A stretch of DNA of 64,000 nucleotides from Chryseobacterium sp. R2A-55 (GCF_021401085.1 NZ_JACBFP010000009.1:62001-126000); one strand, 5' to 3'. Shown: positions 51,208-61,584, counted from the first letter of the stretch. Made by a program: numbers and translations. Notes: generated from the sequence alone by a model not told the origin.

Positions 51208-53223
51208 TTATAGTTGAGAAGGTGATTCTGGTGCCTGAATTTCTTCCGGTGCCGGATTTTCTTCCTCGGTTGGTGGATTTTCTTTATGGGTGCTGGAAAC
51301 CGGGTGTTCGGTCAACTCCGGATCCCACGCTCTTTGCCCGAAAACTTCTTCCAAATCTTCCCTGAAAATCACTTCTTTTTCTAAGAGTTTTGTTGCCAAA
51401 GCATCCAGTTTTTCTTTGTTATCACGCAGAATCTGCAAAGCCCTTTGATATTGTGTTTCAATGATTTTTGAAATTTCTTCGTCAATCATCTTTGCGGTTT
51501 GCTCAGAATAAGGTTTTCCAAAACTGTATTCGGATTGTCCCGAACTGTCATAATAAGAAATGTTTCCAATCTTATCGTTCAGTCCATAAATGGTCACCAT
51601 TGCCTGTGCTTGTTTGGTTACCCGTTCCAGGTCTGAAAGCGCTCCGGTTGAAATATTTCCGAAAATGGTTTCTTCAGCTGCTCTTCCTCCCAAAGTTGCA
51701 CAAAGTTCGTCATTCATTTGCTCGGTGGTGGTGAGCTGTCTTTCTTCCGGAAGATACCAGGCTGCACCCAGAGAACGTCCTCTTGGCACGATGGTCACTT
51801 TCAAAAGTGGAGCGGCGTGTTCCACCAGCCACGAAATCGTGGCGTGTCCTGCTTCGTGATAAGCCACTCTTCTTTTTTCCGAAGGTTTGATGGCTTTGTT
51901 TTTCTTTTCCAGTCCTCCGATAATTCGGTCTACCGCATCCAAAAAGTCCTGTTTCGTTACGGATTCGTGCCCGTTTCTTGCTGCAATCAGTGCAGCTTCG
52001 TTACAAACGTTTGCGATATCTGCGCCTGAAAATCCCGGTGTTTGTTTGGCCAAGAATTCGCGGTCGATATTTGGGGCGAGTTTGATTTTTGCCAAATGCA
52101 CATCGAAGATCTGTTTTCTTTCATGAAGTTCCGGCAAATCCACATAAATCGATCGGTCAAATCTTCCTGCCCTCATTAATGCTTTATCCAGGATGTCTGC
52201 ACGGTTTGTCGCCGCCATCACGATGACGTTGGTGTCCGTTCCGAAACCGTCCATTTCAGTTAGGAGTTGGTTCAGTGTATTTTCTCTCTCGTCATTGCCG
52301 CCGGTGAAATTTCCTTTTCCTCTCGCTCTTCCAATCGCGTCAATTTCATCGATAAAGATGATTGCCGGAGATTTTGCTTTTGCCTGCGCAAACAAATCAC
52401 GGACTCTGGAAGCTCCCACTCCCACGAACATTTCTACAAAATCTGAACCGGAAAGTGAGAAAAACGGCACTTTTGCTTCGCCTGCTACCGCTTTTGCCAA
52501 TAATGTTTTTCCTGTTCCCGGAGGACCCACAAGCAGAACTCCTTTCGGGATTTTACCTCCCAGTTTAGTATATTTTTCAGAGTTTTTCAAAAAGTCCACC
52601 ACTTCCTGTACTTCCTCTTTTGCGCCTTCCAAACCGGCTACATCTTTGAATGTGGTCTGGATTTTTTCTTTTTCGTCAAAAAGTTTTGCCCTGGATTTCC
52701 CGATGGAGAAAATCTGTCCGCCGGGACCGCCTCCTCCTCCCATCATTCTTCGGAAAATTACGAAATAGAACAGGGCCATCAAACCAATCCAGAACAGCGC
52801 AGTGAAAAGAAGTTCGGTCACTGGGTTTTTCCCCATTCCGTAATCTTTTTTGGTCACGATTTGTGGATTATCCGCTTTGATCTTGTCAAATTTTTCCAGG
52901 AAAAGCTGTAGGTCGCCATAGCTTAAAGTATAGTCCGGTTTTGGACCCAGATTAAAGTCGAAAGCTGACAGTGGATTTTTGGTGGGGGCAGTCGTTTTTG
53001 CGGCAGCTTGAGCTTTTGCCTCTTTGGTGAGGAAAACGTCTGCTTTTTCGGTGTCTTTGTAAATGAGTATGTCCTGGACTTTCCCTTCTGTCATCAATTT
53101 GTAGAATCCTTCTTCATCAATGGTGTTCTGTTGGGAGTCACCATTCATGTTTGAAAAGAAGAAAAGCAAAATTGCAGCAATTGCAATGGGAAAAAACCAG
53201 TTAAATCCTTTATTATTGTTCAT
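51208..53223 (-). CDS. ftsH: ATP-dependent zinc metalloprotease FtsH
   Basis: A membrane-anchored AAA+ protease for quality control of membrane and regulatory proteins. 671 residues. Two membrane helices (about residues 7-25 and 140-160) flank a periplasmic domain. Walker A is [17 protein letters not shown] near 230, Walker [13 protein letters not shown] near 290, and the zinc site [11 protein letters not shown] near 455. The C-terminus is a Pro/Glu-rich tail. It follows rsfS by 52 bases, and its promoter may be that of rsfS. Confidence 0.98.
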   Translation of the reverse strand: MNNNKGFNWFFPIAIAAILLFFFSNMNGDSQQNTIDEEGFYKLMTEGKVQDILIYKDTEKADVFLTKEAKAQAAAKTTAPTKNPLSAFDFNLGPKPDYTLSYGDLQLFLEKFDKIKADNPQIVTKKDYGMGKNPVTELLFTALFWIGLMALFYFVIFRRMMGGGGGPGGQIFSIGKSRAKLFDEKEKIQTTFKDVAGLEGAKEEVQEVVDFLKNSEKYTKLGGKIPKGVLLVGPPGTGKTLLAKAVAGEAKVPFFSLSGSDFVEMFVGVGASRVRDLFAQAKAKSPAIIFIDEIDAIGRARGKGNFTGGNDERENTLNQLLTEMDGFGTDTNVIVMAATNRADILDKALMRAGRFDRSIYVDLPELHERKQIFDVHLAKIKLAPNIDREFLAKQTPGFSGADIANVCNEAALIAARNGHESVTKQDFLDAVDRIIGGLEKKNKAIKPSEKRRVAYHEAGHATISWLVEHAAPLLKVTIVPRGRSLGAAWYLPEERQLTTTEQMNDELCATLGGRAAEETIFGNISTGALSDLERVTKQAQAMVTIYGLNDKIGNISYYDSSGQSEYSFGKPYSEQTAKMIDEEISKIIETQYQRALQILRDNKEKLDALATKLLEKEVIFREDLEEVFGQRAWDPELTEHPVSSTHKENPPTEEENPAPEEIQAPESPSQL

Positions 53224-53275
53224 ATCTTTTTTATAAAAATTTTGACGAAAACAAATCCGTCAAATATCAAGTTGT

Positions 53276-53638
53276 TTAATCTTCTACTCTGGTGATTTTT
53301 GCATCGCCCCAAAGTTCTTCAATTTCGTAATACTCACGGGTTGCTCTTTGGAAAACGTGCACTACCACGGAAACGTAATCCATCAGAACCCACATTGCAT
53401 TTTCGGATCCTTCCACATGCCATGGTCTGTCATGAAGTTCGTTTCGTACTTTTTTCTCAATATTTCCTGCGATGGCCGAAACCTGCGTGTTTGAATTTCC
53501 GCTGCAAATGATAAAGGTTTCTGCAACTGAATTTTCTATGTTGGAAAGGTCAAGAATCATGATGTCTTCGCCTTTTGTATCCTGAATGGCATCTACGATT
53601 TTATCGATTAGGAGTTGTTTTTCTGTCGTTTTGTTCAT
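53276..53638 (-). CDS. rsfS: Ribosomal silencing factor
   Basis: RsfS/Iojap protein: binds L14 on the large subunit and blocks subunit joining when nutrients are short. 120 residues. Family pattern: KIVDAIQDTKGEDIMILDLS near residue 13, VAETFIICSGNSNTQVSAIA near 39, WHVEGSENAMWVLMDYVSVV near 73 and VFQRATREYYEIEELWGDAK near 94. It is the first gene of the minus-strand rsfS-ftsH-LUD-cdsA-psd block and divergent from birA. Confidence 0.95.
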   Translation of the reverse strand: MNKTTEKQLLIDKIVDAIQDTKGEDIMILDLSNIENSVAETFIICSGNSNTQVSAIAGNIEKKVRNELHDRPWHVEGSENAMWVLMDYVSVVVHVFQRATREYYEIEELWGDAKITRVED

Positions 53639-53658
53639 TAAAAAATGGGTCTAATCTG

Positions 53659-53666
53659 CAAATTTA
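53659..53666 (-). promoter_or_regulatory. -7 box of rsfS (minus-strand TAAATTTG)
   Basis: The plus strand reads CAAATTTA. Exact TAnnTTTG match 21 bases before the rsfS start, in the gap shared with birA. Confidence 0.6.
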
Positions 53667-53726
53667 TTGTTTTTTTATTTAATTTATCCTGAAATTTACG
53701 GTTTCCAAACCATAACTTCTGATTCT

Positions 53727-54443
53727 ATGCCGCCTGTTTTTTACCTCGATGAATGTGCTTCTACTCAAGACGAATGTACCCGGATTTTACTTTATGGTGA
53801 TTCGGGAATTTCGGCGGTTTATACCTTTAACCAAACCCGCGGAAAAGGACAATACGGTAATTCTTGGGAATCTTTGGTAAACAGGAATATCGCTTATTCT
53901 TTTGCGGTTCCGGCAAGCCAAATCGGCATTCCGGAAAATTTACTCAATTTTTATACCGCAATTATCCTGCGGGATTTTCTTGCCAATCTGTCAACATTTG
54001 AGGTGGAAATAAAATGGCCGAATGATTTAATCATCAGAAATAAAAAAATTTCCGGGATTTTAATCGAAAAGAAAACCCTCCATAAGAAACCCTATTTCAT
54101 CATCGGGATTGGTTTGAATGTGTTGCAGGAAAACTTTGAGCATCTTCCGAAAGCCGGTTCACTGCTTACGCAAACCGGAATCCGGTTTCACCTTGATCAT
54201 TTAGTGGAATCCTTTCACGGAAATTTTTCAGAAAGAATTTTGCAGGTGATCCCGGATGAAGAAATTTTAACGCAAATCAATAAAACCCTTTTCCGGAAAG
54301 ATGTGGTTTCTGTATTCGAAATTAAAGGAATCAGACAAAATGGCATCATCAGAAATGTGGATGAGGAAGGTTTTCTTTGGATTGAGCTGGAAAATGACGG
54401 ATTGAGCAGGTTTTTCCATAAGGAGATTAATATGCTTTACTGA
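53727..54443 (+). CDS. birA: Biotin--[acetyl-CoA-carboxylase] ligase
   Basis: Activates biotin with ATP and attaches it to biotin-dependent carboxylases. 238 residues from the ATG at 53727 (MPPVFYLDECASTQDECTRI); the longer frame from 53667 runs through the divergent promoter and is rejected. Conserved stretches are FNQTRGKGQYGNSWESLVN and EIKWPNDLIIRNKKISGILI, then GIGLNVLQENF. There is no N-terminal helix-turn-helix, so this is the enzyme-only type that does not repress biotin genes. Confidence 0.93.
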   Translation: MPPVFYLDECASTQDECTRILLYGDSGISAVYTFNQTRGKGQYGNSWESLVNRNIAYSFAVPASQIGIPENLLNFYTAIILRDFLANLSTFEVEIKWPNDLIIRNKKISGILIEKKTLHKKPYFIIGIGLNVLQENFEHLPKAGSLLTQTGIRFHLDHLVESFHGNFSERILQVIPDEEILTQINKTLFRKDVVSVFEIKGIRQNGIIRNVDEEGFLWIELENDGLSRFFHKEINMLY

Positions 54444-55534
54444 TTCGCCCGTTTAAAATAGAGAATCAAAGCCAAAGGTCCGAAAACGATATCCGGCAAC
54501 CACATCGCAAAAAGCGGACTCAGAGTCTTATTTGCGGAAACCACCTTTAAAATCTCAAAAGAGAACACGAAAACAAACGCCAAAGCAATTCCCAGTGCGA
54601 GATTCAGACCCAATCCGCCCCGTTTTTTCTGAGACGAAAGTGAGAGTCCCAAGAAAGTCAAAATGATGACGGAAACCGGCATTGAAGTTCTTTGATACAG
54701 CTCGTTCAGATAACTGTTCAGGTTTGCGTTTCCCTTTTCTTTTTCCCGATTGATGAATTTGATGAGCTCAGGAGTGGTTTTATTTTGTCCCAGCAAAACA
54801 TCCGGAAAAAGTTCTTCAGGAGGATGTCCGAAACTTTTGTTCATGGTATTGCCATTTCCCAGTTTTTCGGTATCATCACCCTTGATGGTTTTTTCGATGT
54901 AGTTGCTCAGTGCGAATTGGTTTTTGGTTTTGTCCCAATAAAATTCACTCGCATTGAGCTGATAAATCAATCGGTGGTTTTTGTCGAATTTTTGATACAG
55001 AAATCCGGAGCCCCGCTTTTCCTTTTTATTATAGCTTTTCAGAAAGATGTATTCCGTTTTTGAAAGCTGGGTGGAAACTTCTGAACTTCCGGTGAACTCG
55101 TCCCGGCTTACTGCGGTATAGGTATAAGGTTCCAGTTCATTTTTTTTCACATTTGCCAATGGTAAAACCAAATGATTTAAGAGCAAAGCCATGATCGCGA
55201 TAAATCCGGAAGTAATCAAATAGGGTCGTGCAAACCGGTGAAAACTCGCTCCGGAACTGATGATGGCGACAATTTCCGTGTTGTTGGCAATTCTTGAGGT
55301 GAAGAAAATTACGGAAATGAAAACCAATATCGACATGAAGGTAATGATCAGATTCAGAATCCAATACGGATAAAAATCGACCAGAAACTCGCTTACCGTA
55401 AATCCGTTGGACTCAATTCTCGGTGCTTTTGCCTGAACATCTATGACCAAAACGATAATCGTCAGCAAACCCAGCATGAACCCGAAAGTTCCGAGGTATT
55501 TTTTGATGATATAGCGGTCGATGATGGTGAACAT
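54437..55534 (-). CDS. LptF/LptG family permease
   Basis: Membrane subunit of the LPS transport ABC exporter. 365 residues: three N-terminal membrane helices (residues 12-110), a large periplasmic beta-jellyroll part (about 125-270), and three C-terminal helices (280-360). The N-terminus MFTIIDRYIIKKYLGTFGFM and the EIVAIISSGASFHRFARPYL stretch near residue 90 are typical. LptF and LptG cannot be told apart by eye. Its 3' end overlaps birA by seven bases in convergent orientation; tgt lies upstream on the same strand. Confidence 0.9.
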   Translation of the reverse strand: MFTIIDRYIIKKYLGTFGFMLGLLTIIVLVIDVQAKAPRIESNGFTVSEFLVDFYPYWILNLIITFMSILVFISVIFFTSRIANNTEIVAIISSGASFHRFARPYLITSGFIAIMALLLNHLVLPLANVKKNELEPYTYTAVSRDEFTGSSEVSTQLSKTEYIFLKSYNKKEKRGSGFLYQKFDKNHRLIYQLNASEFYWDKTKNQFALSNYIEKTIKGDDTEKLGNGNTMNKSFGHPPEELFPDVLLGQNKTTPELIKFINREKEKGNANLNSYLNELYQRTSMPVSVIILTFLGLSLSSQKKRGGLGLNLALGIALAFVFVFSFEILKVVSANKTLSPLFAMWLPDIVFGPLALILYFKRANQ

Positions 55535-55644
55535 TGGCTAAATAATAATTAACAATGAATAATTAATAATGGGTAGGAAATGCCCAATCTGTATGCTCAG
55601 TAATTAACTGATCTCTTTTGGTGAAGCAATCTTCTTCCCCTTTT

Positions 55645-56778
55645 TTACAATCTTTGTTTTAAAACCGGAACCACGGAATCTTTCCATTCATAGAAATCCC
55701 CTGCAAAAATATGTTCTCTGGCGACTTTCACCAAATCCAAATAAAAAGCCAGGTTGTGGATGGATGCGATCTGTTTTGCCAGATATTCCTTGGAGACGAA
55801 CAAATGCCGAACATATGCTTTGGAATATTCGCGGTCCACATAGCTCATCCCGAATTCATCCAAAGGTGAAAAATCGTTCTTCCATTTTTCATTTTTCATG
55901 TTCATCACGCCGTTCCAGGTGAAAAGCATCGCATTTCTGGCGTTTCTTGTCGGCATCACGCAATCCATCATATCGATTCCCAAGCCGATGGATTCCAATA
56001 TATTCCATGGAGTTCCAACTCCCATCAGATATCTGGGTTTTTCTTTAGGTAAAATATCGGTCACTTCGTCAGTGATGCGGTACATTTCTTCTTCAGGTTC
56101 ACCCACAGAAAGTCCGCCGATTGCGTTTCCTTCGGCATTTTGTTCGGAAATAAATTCCGCCGATATTTTCCTCAAATCAGAGTAGGTGGAACCTTGAACA
56201 ATTGGGAAGAGTCGCTGTTTGTGTCCATAGATTTCCGGATGCTCATTGGTCCAGTCGATGCATCTCTTTAACCAACGGTGAGTCATTTCCATGGAGGTTT
56301 TCGCCAGATTGTATTCGCAGGGATAAGGAGTACATTCATCAAAGGCCATGAAAATATCGCCACCGATTTGACGCTGGATTTCCATTGATTTTTCGGGTGA
56401 AATAAAATGGTAACTTCCGTCAATGTGAGATTTGAATTTCACGCCTTCCTCGCTCATTTTTCGGCTTGCAGAAAGCGAAAAAACCTGATAACCTCCGGAA
56501 TCGGTGAGAATAGGCAAATCCCAGTTCATGAATCGGTGAAGCCCGCCCGCTTGCTGCATAATCTCCATTTTCGGACGAAGATACAGGTGATAGGTATTCC
56601 CTAAAATAATCTGGGCTTTGATATCTTCTTTCAGTTCGTGCTGGTGGACGGTTTTCACGGAGGCCACTGTTCCCACCGGCATGAAAATCGGTGTTTGAAT
56701 GGTTCCGTGGTCGGTAGATATGATTCCTGCTCTGGCTTTTCCGGCAGATGTTTTCTTGATTTCGAAAAATGGAGACAT
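55645..56778 (-). CDS. tgt: Queuine tRNA-ribosyltransferase
   Basis: Exchanges guanine 34 for preQ1 in tRNAs with GUN anticodons. 377 residues from the ATG at 56778 (MSPFFEIKKTSAGKARAGII), normal size; the longer frame adds 28 basic residues. The nucleophile and base-binding region is ILTDSGGYQVFSLS near residue 90 and DIFMAFDECTPYPCEYNLAK near 140. The zinc-site part is in the C-terminal region. It is four bases after the DUF4296 gene. Confidence 0.96.
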   Translation of the reverse strand: MSPFFEIKKTSAGKARAGIISTDHGTIQTPIFMPVGTVASVKTVHQHELKEDIKAQIILGNTYHLYLRPKMEIMQQAGGLHRFMNWDLPILTDSGGYQVFSLSASRKMSEEGVKFKSHIDGSYHFISPEKSMEIQRQIGGDIFMAFDECTPYPCEYNLAKTSMEMTHRWLKRCIDWTNEHPEIYGHKQRLFPIVQGSTYSDLRKISAEFISEQNAEGNAIGGLSVGEPEEEMYRITDEVTDILPKEKPRYLMGVGTPWNILESIGLGIDMMDCVMPTRNARNAMLFTWNGVMNMKNEKWKNDFSPLDEFGMSYVDREYSKAYVRHLFVSKEYLAKQIASIHNLAFYLDLVKVAREHIFAGDFYEWKDSVVPVLKQRL

Positions 56779-56782
56779 ATTA

Positions 56783-57151
56783 TTATCTGGCAAATGCGGG
56801 TACGTTTGGGTTTTCTTTGATTTTTTTGTCGATGTAGGATTTTGCTTCCGGATGTTTTTCAAGGATTATTTTCTGTGCATGATCCAAAATTTTTTCTAGT
56901 TTCCCGGTCGCGATATAGAACTTATAGCTTTCGGTGAATTGGTTTCCCGTGATCTTATATTTTTTCAAAGTATAGCGGGTTGCATTTTCCGGGTTGGCTT
57001 CCGGGTCTATAATTCTCAGCTGGTCATTCAGGGCAAACTCAGCAATGATTTCGGACATCTGTTCTTTTGGAATCAGGTTTTTCGGCTCGTCAATCAAATG
57101 CGAACAACTCATCATCAAAAAAGAAATGAAAACAAAAAGAAGCTTCTTCAT
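56783..57151 (-). CDS. DUF4296 lipoprotein
   Basis: 122 residues from the ATG at 57151, which overlaps the stop of the glycosyltransferase gene by four bases (ATGA), a strong sign of translational coupling. The lipobox is MMSC in MKKLLFVFISFLMMSC. The domain has LIPKEQMSEIIAEFALNDQL near residue 26 and a helical C-terminus (YIDKKIKENPNVPAFAR). The family is Bacteroidota-specific and of unknown function, often next to tgt and LptG as here. Confidence 0.85.
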   Translation of the reverse strand: MKKLLFVFISFLMMSCSHLIDEPKNLIPKEQMSEIIAEFALNDQLRIIDPEANPENATRYTLKKYKITGNQFTESYKFYIATGKLEKILDHAQKIILEKHPEAKSYIDKKIKENPNVPAFAR

Positions 57152-57864
57152 AATTTGCCGATCAGCGATTTCCATTTTAGCCTTAAAACTCCGAAAACTG
57201 CTTCGTGAATGATTCCCCCGTTCATTTTGCTTTCGCCCAGTTCTCGGTTGGTGAAAATAATCGGGACTTCCACAATTTTGAAGCCTTTTTTGAAGGCCCG
57301 GTATTTCATCTCAATCTGGAAGCCATAACCTTTCAGCTTGATTTTATCCAAACCGATTTCCTCCAGAACTTTTCTGGAAAAACATACGAATCCGGCCGTG
57401 GTATCCTGAATCGGAAATCCCAGGATGGTTCTGGTGTAAATCGATGCGCAGTAGGAAAGCAAAACCCTTCCCATTGGCCAATTCACCACATTCACGCCTT
57501 TGGAATATCGGGAGCCGATGCTCATGTCGGCATTTCTGCAGGCATTGAAAAGTCGGTTCAGGTCTTTTGGGTTGTGGGAGAAATCTGCATCCATCTCGAA
57601 AATATAGTCGTAGCCTTTTTCTAAAGCCCATTTAAAACCGTGGATATAAGCTTTTCCCAAACCGTCTTTTGTCTTTCTCACGGTTAAGAAAAGTTCATTA
57701 GGATAGCGTTGCTGAAGTTTTTTCACGATTTCGGCGGTTCCATCCGGTGAGGAATCATCCACTATTAAAATATGGAAATCCTCTTTCAACGCCACCACTT
57801 CGGAAATAATATTTTCAATATTTTCCTTTTCGTTGTAGGTTGGAATGATGACGAGTTTCTTCAC
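57148..57864 (-). CDS. Polyprenol-phosphate mannosyltransferase-like glycosyltransferase
   Basis: A GT2-family enzyme of 238 residues close to dolichol-phosphate mannose synthase: transfers a hexose from a nucleotide sugar to a polyprenyl phosphate on the membrane. Marks are the N-terminal VIIPTYNEKENIENIISEVV, the VDDSSPDGTAEIVKKL near residue 36, EMDADFSHNPKDLNRLF near 89 (DxD metal site), and RELGESKMNGGIIHEAVFGV near 212. No C-terminal membrane helices, so it is the soluble or peripheral form. It begins the minus-strand group with DUF4296, tgt and LptF/G. Confidence 0.9.
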   Translation of the reverse strand: MKKLVIIPTYNEKENIENIISEVVALKEDFHILIVDDSSPDGTAEIVKKLQQRYPNELFLTVRKTKDGLGKAYIHGFKWALEKGYDYIFEMDADFSHNPKDLNRLFNACRNADMSIGSRYSKGVNVVNWPMGRVLLSYCASIYTRTILGFPIQDTTAGFVCFSRKVLEEIGLDKIKLKGYGFQIEMKYRAFKKGFKIVEVPIIFTNRELGESKMNGGIIHEAVFGVLRLKWKSLIGKL

Positions 57865-57924
57865 GTGTGAAATTAAGTTGCAAAGATAATGTTTTTTGGC
57901 TTTGGGATAATTGCTGAAAACTTA

Positions 57925-58674
57925 ATGCCAAACGCTAAAAGTTACTCGTCAATTCCCAAAAGCCATCCGGATCACTGCAGGGAGGGAATTGCCATTCGCC
58001 AAATTAATCTTATTTTTGCAAGAAAATACAAATTGGTCCGGATTGCACAGCAAAACGACTGGGTGGTTTTCATTTTGGTCGGCTCTATTTTTCTGTATAT
58101 TTTCATGCTCCTTTCCTTGCAGCGTGAATCGTCTGTGAGAGATTTTTTGCTGCAGAAATTTCCCGATTCCTCCAACAATTTCCCAAGTTGGTTGATCATC
58201 AGTTTGGTTTTTGTGTTGCTCTTTTCAACATTGGTTTCGCAGTTTATTCCGATAGTTCCGCGCAAGATTTCGGAAGTTCAAATAATGGGTTATGAGCTGA
58301 ATAAATTTGGATTCACCTTTTTGGCAGTATCAGGAATTTATTTTATCAAAAATATATGCAGTTACCTTTATTATGCAGGGACCGGTAATAGTAAGAAATG
58401 GAAGGTTTTCTACTTCGCTGCATCGAAGATTTACTTTGTTTTTTCGCTTGTTTTGATGGTGGCATGTGTGGTCAAATATTTTTACAGCATCGAAAGTTTG
58501 GTGTCTTTCAATTTCCTTGTAGCCGGTTTTCTGGTGCTGTTCGGCTTTAAGCTGATATTCTATTTCTTTCATAGAGACAACATATTGCCTCAAAAGTGGT
58601 ATTATAAAATTTTGTATATTTGCACCCTCCAAATCACACCTGTATTGGTGTTGTGGAAAATCTTATTCTTTTAA
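57925..58674 (+). CDS. DUF4271 membrane protein
   Basis: 249 residues from the ATG at 57925 (MPNAKSYSSIPKSHPDHCRE); a start at 57889 is possible but less likely. The DUF4271 pattern begins IAQQNDWVVFILVGSIFLYI near residue 40, with about six membrane helices and basic loops. C-terminal marks are HRDNILPQKWYYKILYICTL. The family is Bacteroidota-specific and of unknown function, usually next to hemD as here (the stop is 13 bases before its ATG). Confidence 0.85.
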   Translation: MPNAKSYSSIPKSHPDHCREGIAIRQINLIFARKYKLVRIAQQNDWVVFILVGSIFLYIFMLLSLQRESSVRDFLLQKFPDSSNNFPSWLIISLVFVLLFSTLVSQFIPIVPRKISEVQIMGYELNKFGFTFLAVSGIYFIKNICSYLYYAGTGNSKKWKVFYFAASKIYFVFSLVLMVACVVKYFYSIESLVSFNFLVAGFLVLFGFKLIFYFFHRDNILPQKWYYKILYICTLQITPVLVLWKILFF

Positions 58675-58686
58675 TTGAGTTTGATG

Positions 58687-59427
58687 ATGAAAATTAAATC
58701 TATTCTGGTTTCTCAACCTGCTCCAAGTGAAACGTCGCCCTATCTGGAAATGGCCAAAAAGAAAAAAATCAAGATTGATTTCAAGCCTTTTATTCATGTG
58801 GAAGGAGTGGACGCCAAAGAACTTCGTACCCAAAAAATTGATCTTTCCCAATTTACGGGGGTGATTCTGACCAGCAAAAATGCGGTAGATCACTATTTCC
58901 GTTTAGCGGAGGAGATGCGTTTCGCAGTTCCCGATTCCATGAGATACCTTTGCCAATCGGAAGCGATTGCCAATTATTTGCAGAAACACATCATCTACAG
59001 GAAGAGAAAAATCGCATTTGGCGAAAAGACTTTTGCCGATTTGATGCCGCTTTTCAAGAAATTCCCCAATGAAAAATATATCATTCCCGCATCGGATACA
59101 TTAAGTGCAGACATCGTGAAAGTGTTGGAAGCTTCTCCGATAGAATGGACCAAAGCCACCATGTACAGAACTGTGAGCAGCGACTTGAGCGATACCCAAG
59201 TGTCGGATTATGATATGCTGGTTTTCTTTTCGCCTCAGGGAATCCGTTCGCTGGGTGAAAACTTCAGGGATTTTAAGCAAAATGATACCAAAATTGCGGT
59301 TTTCGGAGCAACAACCGAACAAGCTGCAAAAGATGCAGGTTTAAGGGTGGATGTGATGGCTCCAACCAAAGAAACTCCCTCCATGACGATGGCGATAGAG
59401 AAATATGTCAGAAGTATGAACAAATAG
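58687..59427 (+). CDS. hemD: Uroporphyrinogen-III synthase
   Basis: Closes and rearranges hydroxymethylbilane to uroporphyrinogen III in haem synthesis. 246 residues from the ATG at 58687 (MKIKSILVSQPAPSETSPYL). The family is poorly conserved; telling parts are FTGVILTSKNAVDHYFRLAE near residue 56 and YDMLVFFSPQGIRSLGENF near 174. Association with a DUF4271 gene upstream supports the call. A terminator follows. Confidence 0.9.
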   Translation: MKIKSILVSQPAPSETSPYLEMAKKKKIKIDFKPFIHVEGVDAKELRTQKIDLSQFTGVILTSKNAVDHYFRLAEEMRFAVPDSMRYLCQSEAIANYLQKHIIYRKRKIAFGEKTFADLMPLFKKFPNEKYIIPASDTLSADIVKVLEASPIEWTKATMYRTVSSDLSDTQVSDYDMLVFFSPQGIRSLGENFRDFKQNDTKIAVFGATTEQAAKDAGLRVDVMAPTKETPSMTMAIEKYVRSMNK

Positions 59428-59448
59428 TTTCTCTGCAAAAATATACTG

Positions 59449-59484
59449 AAAACCGTTTTTTCATTTTGAAGAACGGTTTTTTAT
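59449..59484 (+). terminator. Terminator of hemD
   Basis: AAAACCGTT pairs with AACGGTTTT around a 14-base loop, then a T-run, 22 bases after the hemD stop codon. Confidence 0.78.
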
Positions 59485-59541
59485 TTTAATTAAATGTTAA
59501 CTTTACCCGATTTTATCTCAAAAGAAGAATCTGATTATCAC

Positions 59542-61584
59542 ATGAAGCCTCCAAAAGCAAAAAAAATAGAAAAAATCCTTGAAATCCACGGTGACCGGCG
59601 CATCGACAACTATTTCTGGATGAATGAAAGGGAAAATCCGGCGGTGACCCAGTACCTGGAGGAAGAAAATGCATATTGCGATTTCATGATGAAGGACACC
59701 GAAAAATTTCAGCAGGAACTTTTTGAAGAAATGAAATCCAGATACAAAGAAGATGACCAATCTTTGCCATATTTTTTCAATAAATATTGGTATATCGTGC
59801 GGTTTGAAACAGGGAAGGAATATCCTGTTTTCAGCAGAAAGTTCGAAACCTTAGAAAATGAAGAGGAAATTTTACTGGATGTCAATATTTTGGCTGAAGG
59901 ACAAAAGTTTTTCGAAGTGGGGAGTGTAGCGGTTTCTATGGACAACAAGCTGATGACTTTTTCCAGCGATAATATGGGAAGAAGGATTTACACCATTCAG
60001 TTTAAAAATCTGGAAACGGGAGAAATTCTTCAGGATCAGATTGCCAACACTACTGGAAAAGCAGTGTGGGCAAATGACAACCGGCATATTTTCTACATCA
60101 GAAAAGACAAAAATCTTCGTGCGTTTCAGGTGTATATGCATGAATTGGGGACGGATTCTTCGCAGGATGTCCTGGTTTTTCATGAAAAAGACGACACTTT
60201 CGACGTGAATGTTTTTAAATCAAAATCACTGGAATATATCTTTATTTCGAGTTCCAGCACGGTTTCTGACGAACAGCGGTTTATTCCTGCAGATCAGGTT
60301 TTGGCGGAGTGGAAAATCGTGCAGCCGCGCACAAAGGATCTGGAATATTCTGTGGAGCATTTTGGAGACGAGTTCTATATAATTACCAATGCGGACAAAG
60401 CGACCAATTTTAAGATCGTAAAAACGAAATTGTCAAATCCCGGAATCGAAAACTGGAAAGATGTGATTCCGCACCAGAAGGAGGTATTGCTCGAAGGTTT
60501 TGAGATATTTAAAAATTATTTGGTTCTGGAGGAAAGAAAAGAGGGTCTTCTTCAAATTAAAATAATTGACAGTCAAAACAATACTTCGCATTACCTTCTG
60601 TTTTCAGACCCCACTTACACGGCATATATCGGTCTGAATCTGGAATTCGATACCGAAAAATTGCGGTATGGATACACCTCTTTGACCCAACCCAGTTCCA
60701 CCTTTGAATATGATATGAAGCAAAGAACCACTAAACTGCTGAAACAGCAGGAAGTTTTGGGCGGAAAATTCCTGGCTGAAAATTATATCTCCGAAAGAAT
60801 TTGGGCAAAAGCCAGAGATGGAAAGAAAGTTCCGATTTCTTTGGTTTATCACAAGGACACCAAAAAATCTGCTGAAACCCCGCTGCTGCTTTATGGTTAT
60901 GGAAGTTACGGACATACTGTGGATGCGAGTTTTTCCAATGTGCGGCTGTCGATTTTGGACCGAGGTTTTATTTATGCGATTGCACATATCCGCGGCGGAG
61001 AATATCTCGGAAGGGAATGGTATGAAGACGGGAAATTGCTCCATAAGAAAAATACTTTTTTTGATTTCATTGATGCTGCGAAGTTTTTGGTGGAAGAAAA
61101 CTACACTTCGCCAAAGCATCTTTACGCAATGGGAGGTTCTGCCGGTGGATTGCTGATGGGAGCGGTGGTTAATTACGAACCGGAACTGTTCAACGGAATT
61201 GTGGCGCAAGTTCCTTTTGTGGACGTGGTAACGACGATGCTCGATGAAGAGATCCCTTTAACCACGGGAGAATTCGACGAGTGGGGAAATCCGAAAAAGA
61301 AAAACTATTACGATTACATGAAATCCTATTCGCCATATGACAACGTGGAAGCGAAGAATTACCCGCATATCCTGATCACCACTGGATTGCATGATTCACA
61401 GGTTCAGTACTGGGAACCCGCCAAATGGACAGCAAAACTTCGGGAACTGAAAACAGATTCCCACCTGCTGCTTTTCAAAACCGACATGAGTTCCGGACAC
61501 GGCGGCGCAAGTGGAAGATTTGAGAGTTTGAAAGAGGATGCTTTGGAATATGCGTTTTTGATGAAAGTGGAAAAATTAACTTAA
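59542..61584 (+). CDS. S9 family oligopeptidase B-like peptidase
   Basis: A prolyl-oligopeptidase-family serine peptidase; the closest named member is oligopeptidase B, which cuts after basic residues. 680 residues from the ATG at 59542 (MKPPKAKKIEKILEIHGDRR). The longer frame from 59494 would begin ten bases after the preceding terminator. An N-terminal beta-propeller covers residues 60-400. The catalytic Ser lies in AMGGSAGGLLMGAVVNYEPE near residue 530, Asp in LITTGLHDSQVQYWEPAKW near 615, and His in SSGHGGASGRFESLKED near 650. No signal peptide, so cytoplasmic. Confidence 0.88.
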   Translation: MKPPKAKKIEKILEIHGDRRIDNYFWMNERENPAVTQYLEEENAYCDFMMKDTEKFQQELFEEMKSRYKEDDQSLPYFFNKYWYIVRFETGKEYPVFSRKFETLENEEEILLDVNILAEGQKFFEVGSVAVSMDNKLMTFSSDNMGRRIYTIQFKNLETGEILQDQIANTTGKAVWANDNRHIFYIRKDKNLRAFQVYMHELGTDSSQDVLVFHEKDDTFDVNVFKSKSLEYIFISSSSTVSDEQRFIPADQVLAEWKIVQPRTKDLEYSVEHFGDEFYIITNADKATNFKIVKTKLSNPGIENWKDVIPHQKEVLLEGFEIFKNYLVLEERKEGLLQIKIIDSQNNTSHYLLFSDPTYTAYIGLNLEFDTEKLRYGYTSLTQPSSTFEYDMKQRTTKLLKQQEVLGGKFLAENYISERIWAKARDGKKVPISLVYHKDTKKSAETPLLLYGYGSYGHTVDASFSNVRLSILDRGFIYAIAHIRGGEYLGREWYEDGKLLHKKNTFFDFIDAAKFLVEENYTSPKHLYAMGGSAGGLLMGAVVNYEPELFNGIVAQVPFVDVVTTMLDEEIPLTTGEFDEWGNPKKKNYYDYMKSYSPYDNVEAKNYPHILITTGLHDSQVQYWEPAKWTAKLRELKTDSHLLLFKTDMSSGHGGASGRFESLKEDALEYAFLMKVEKLT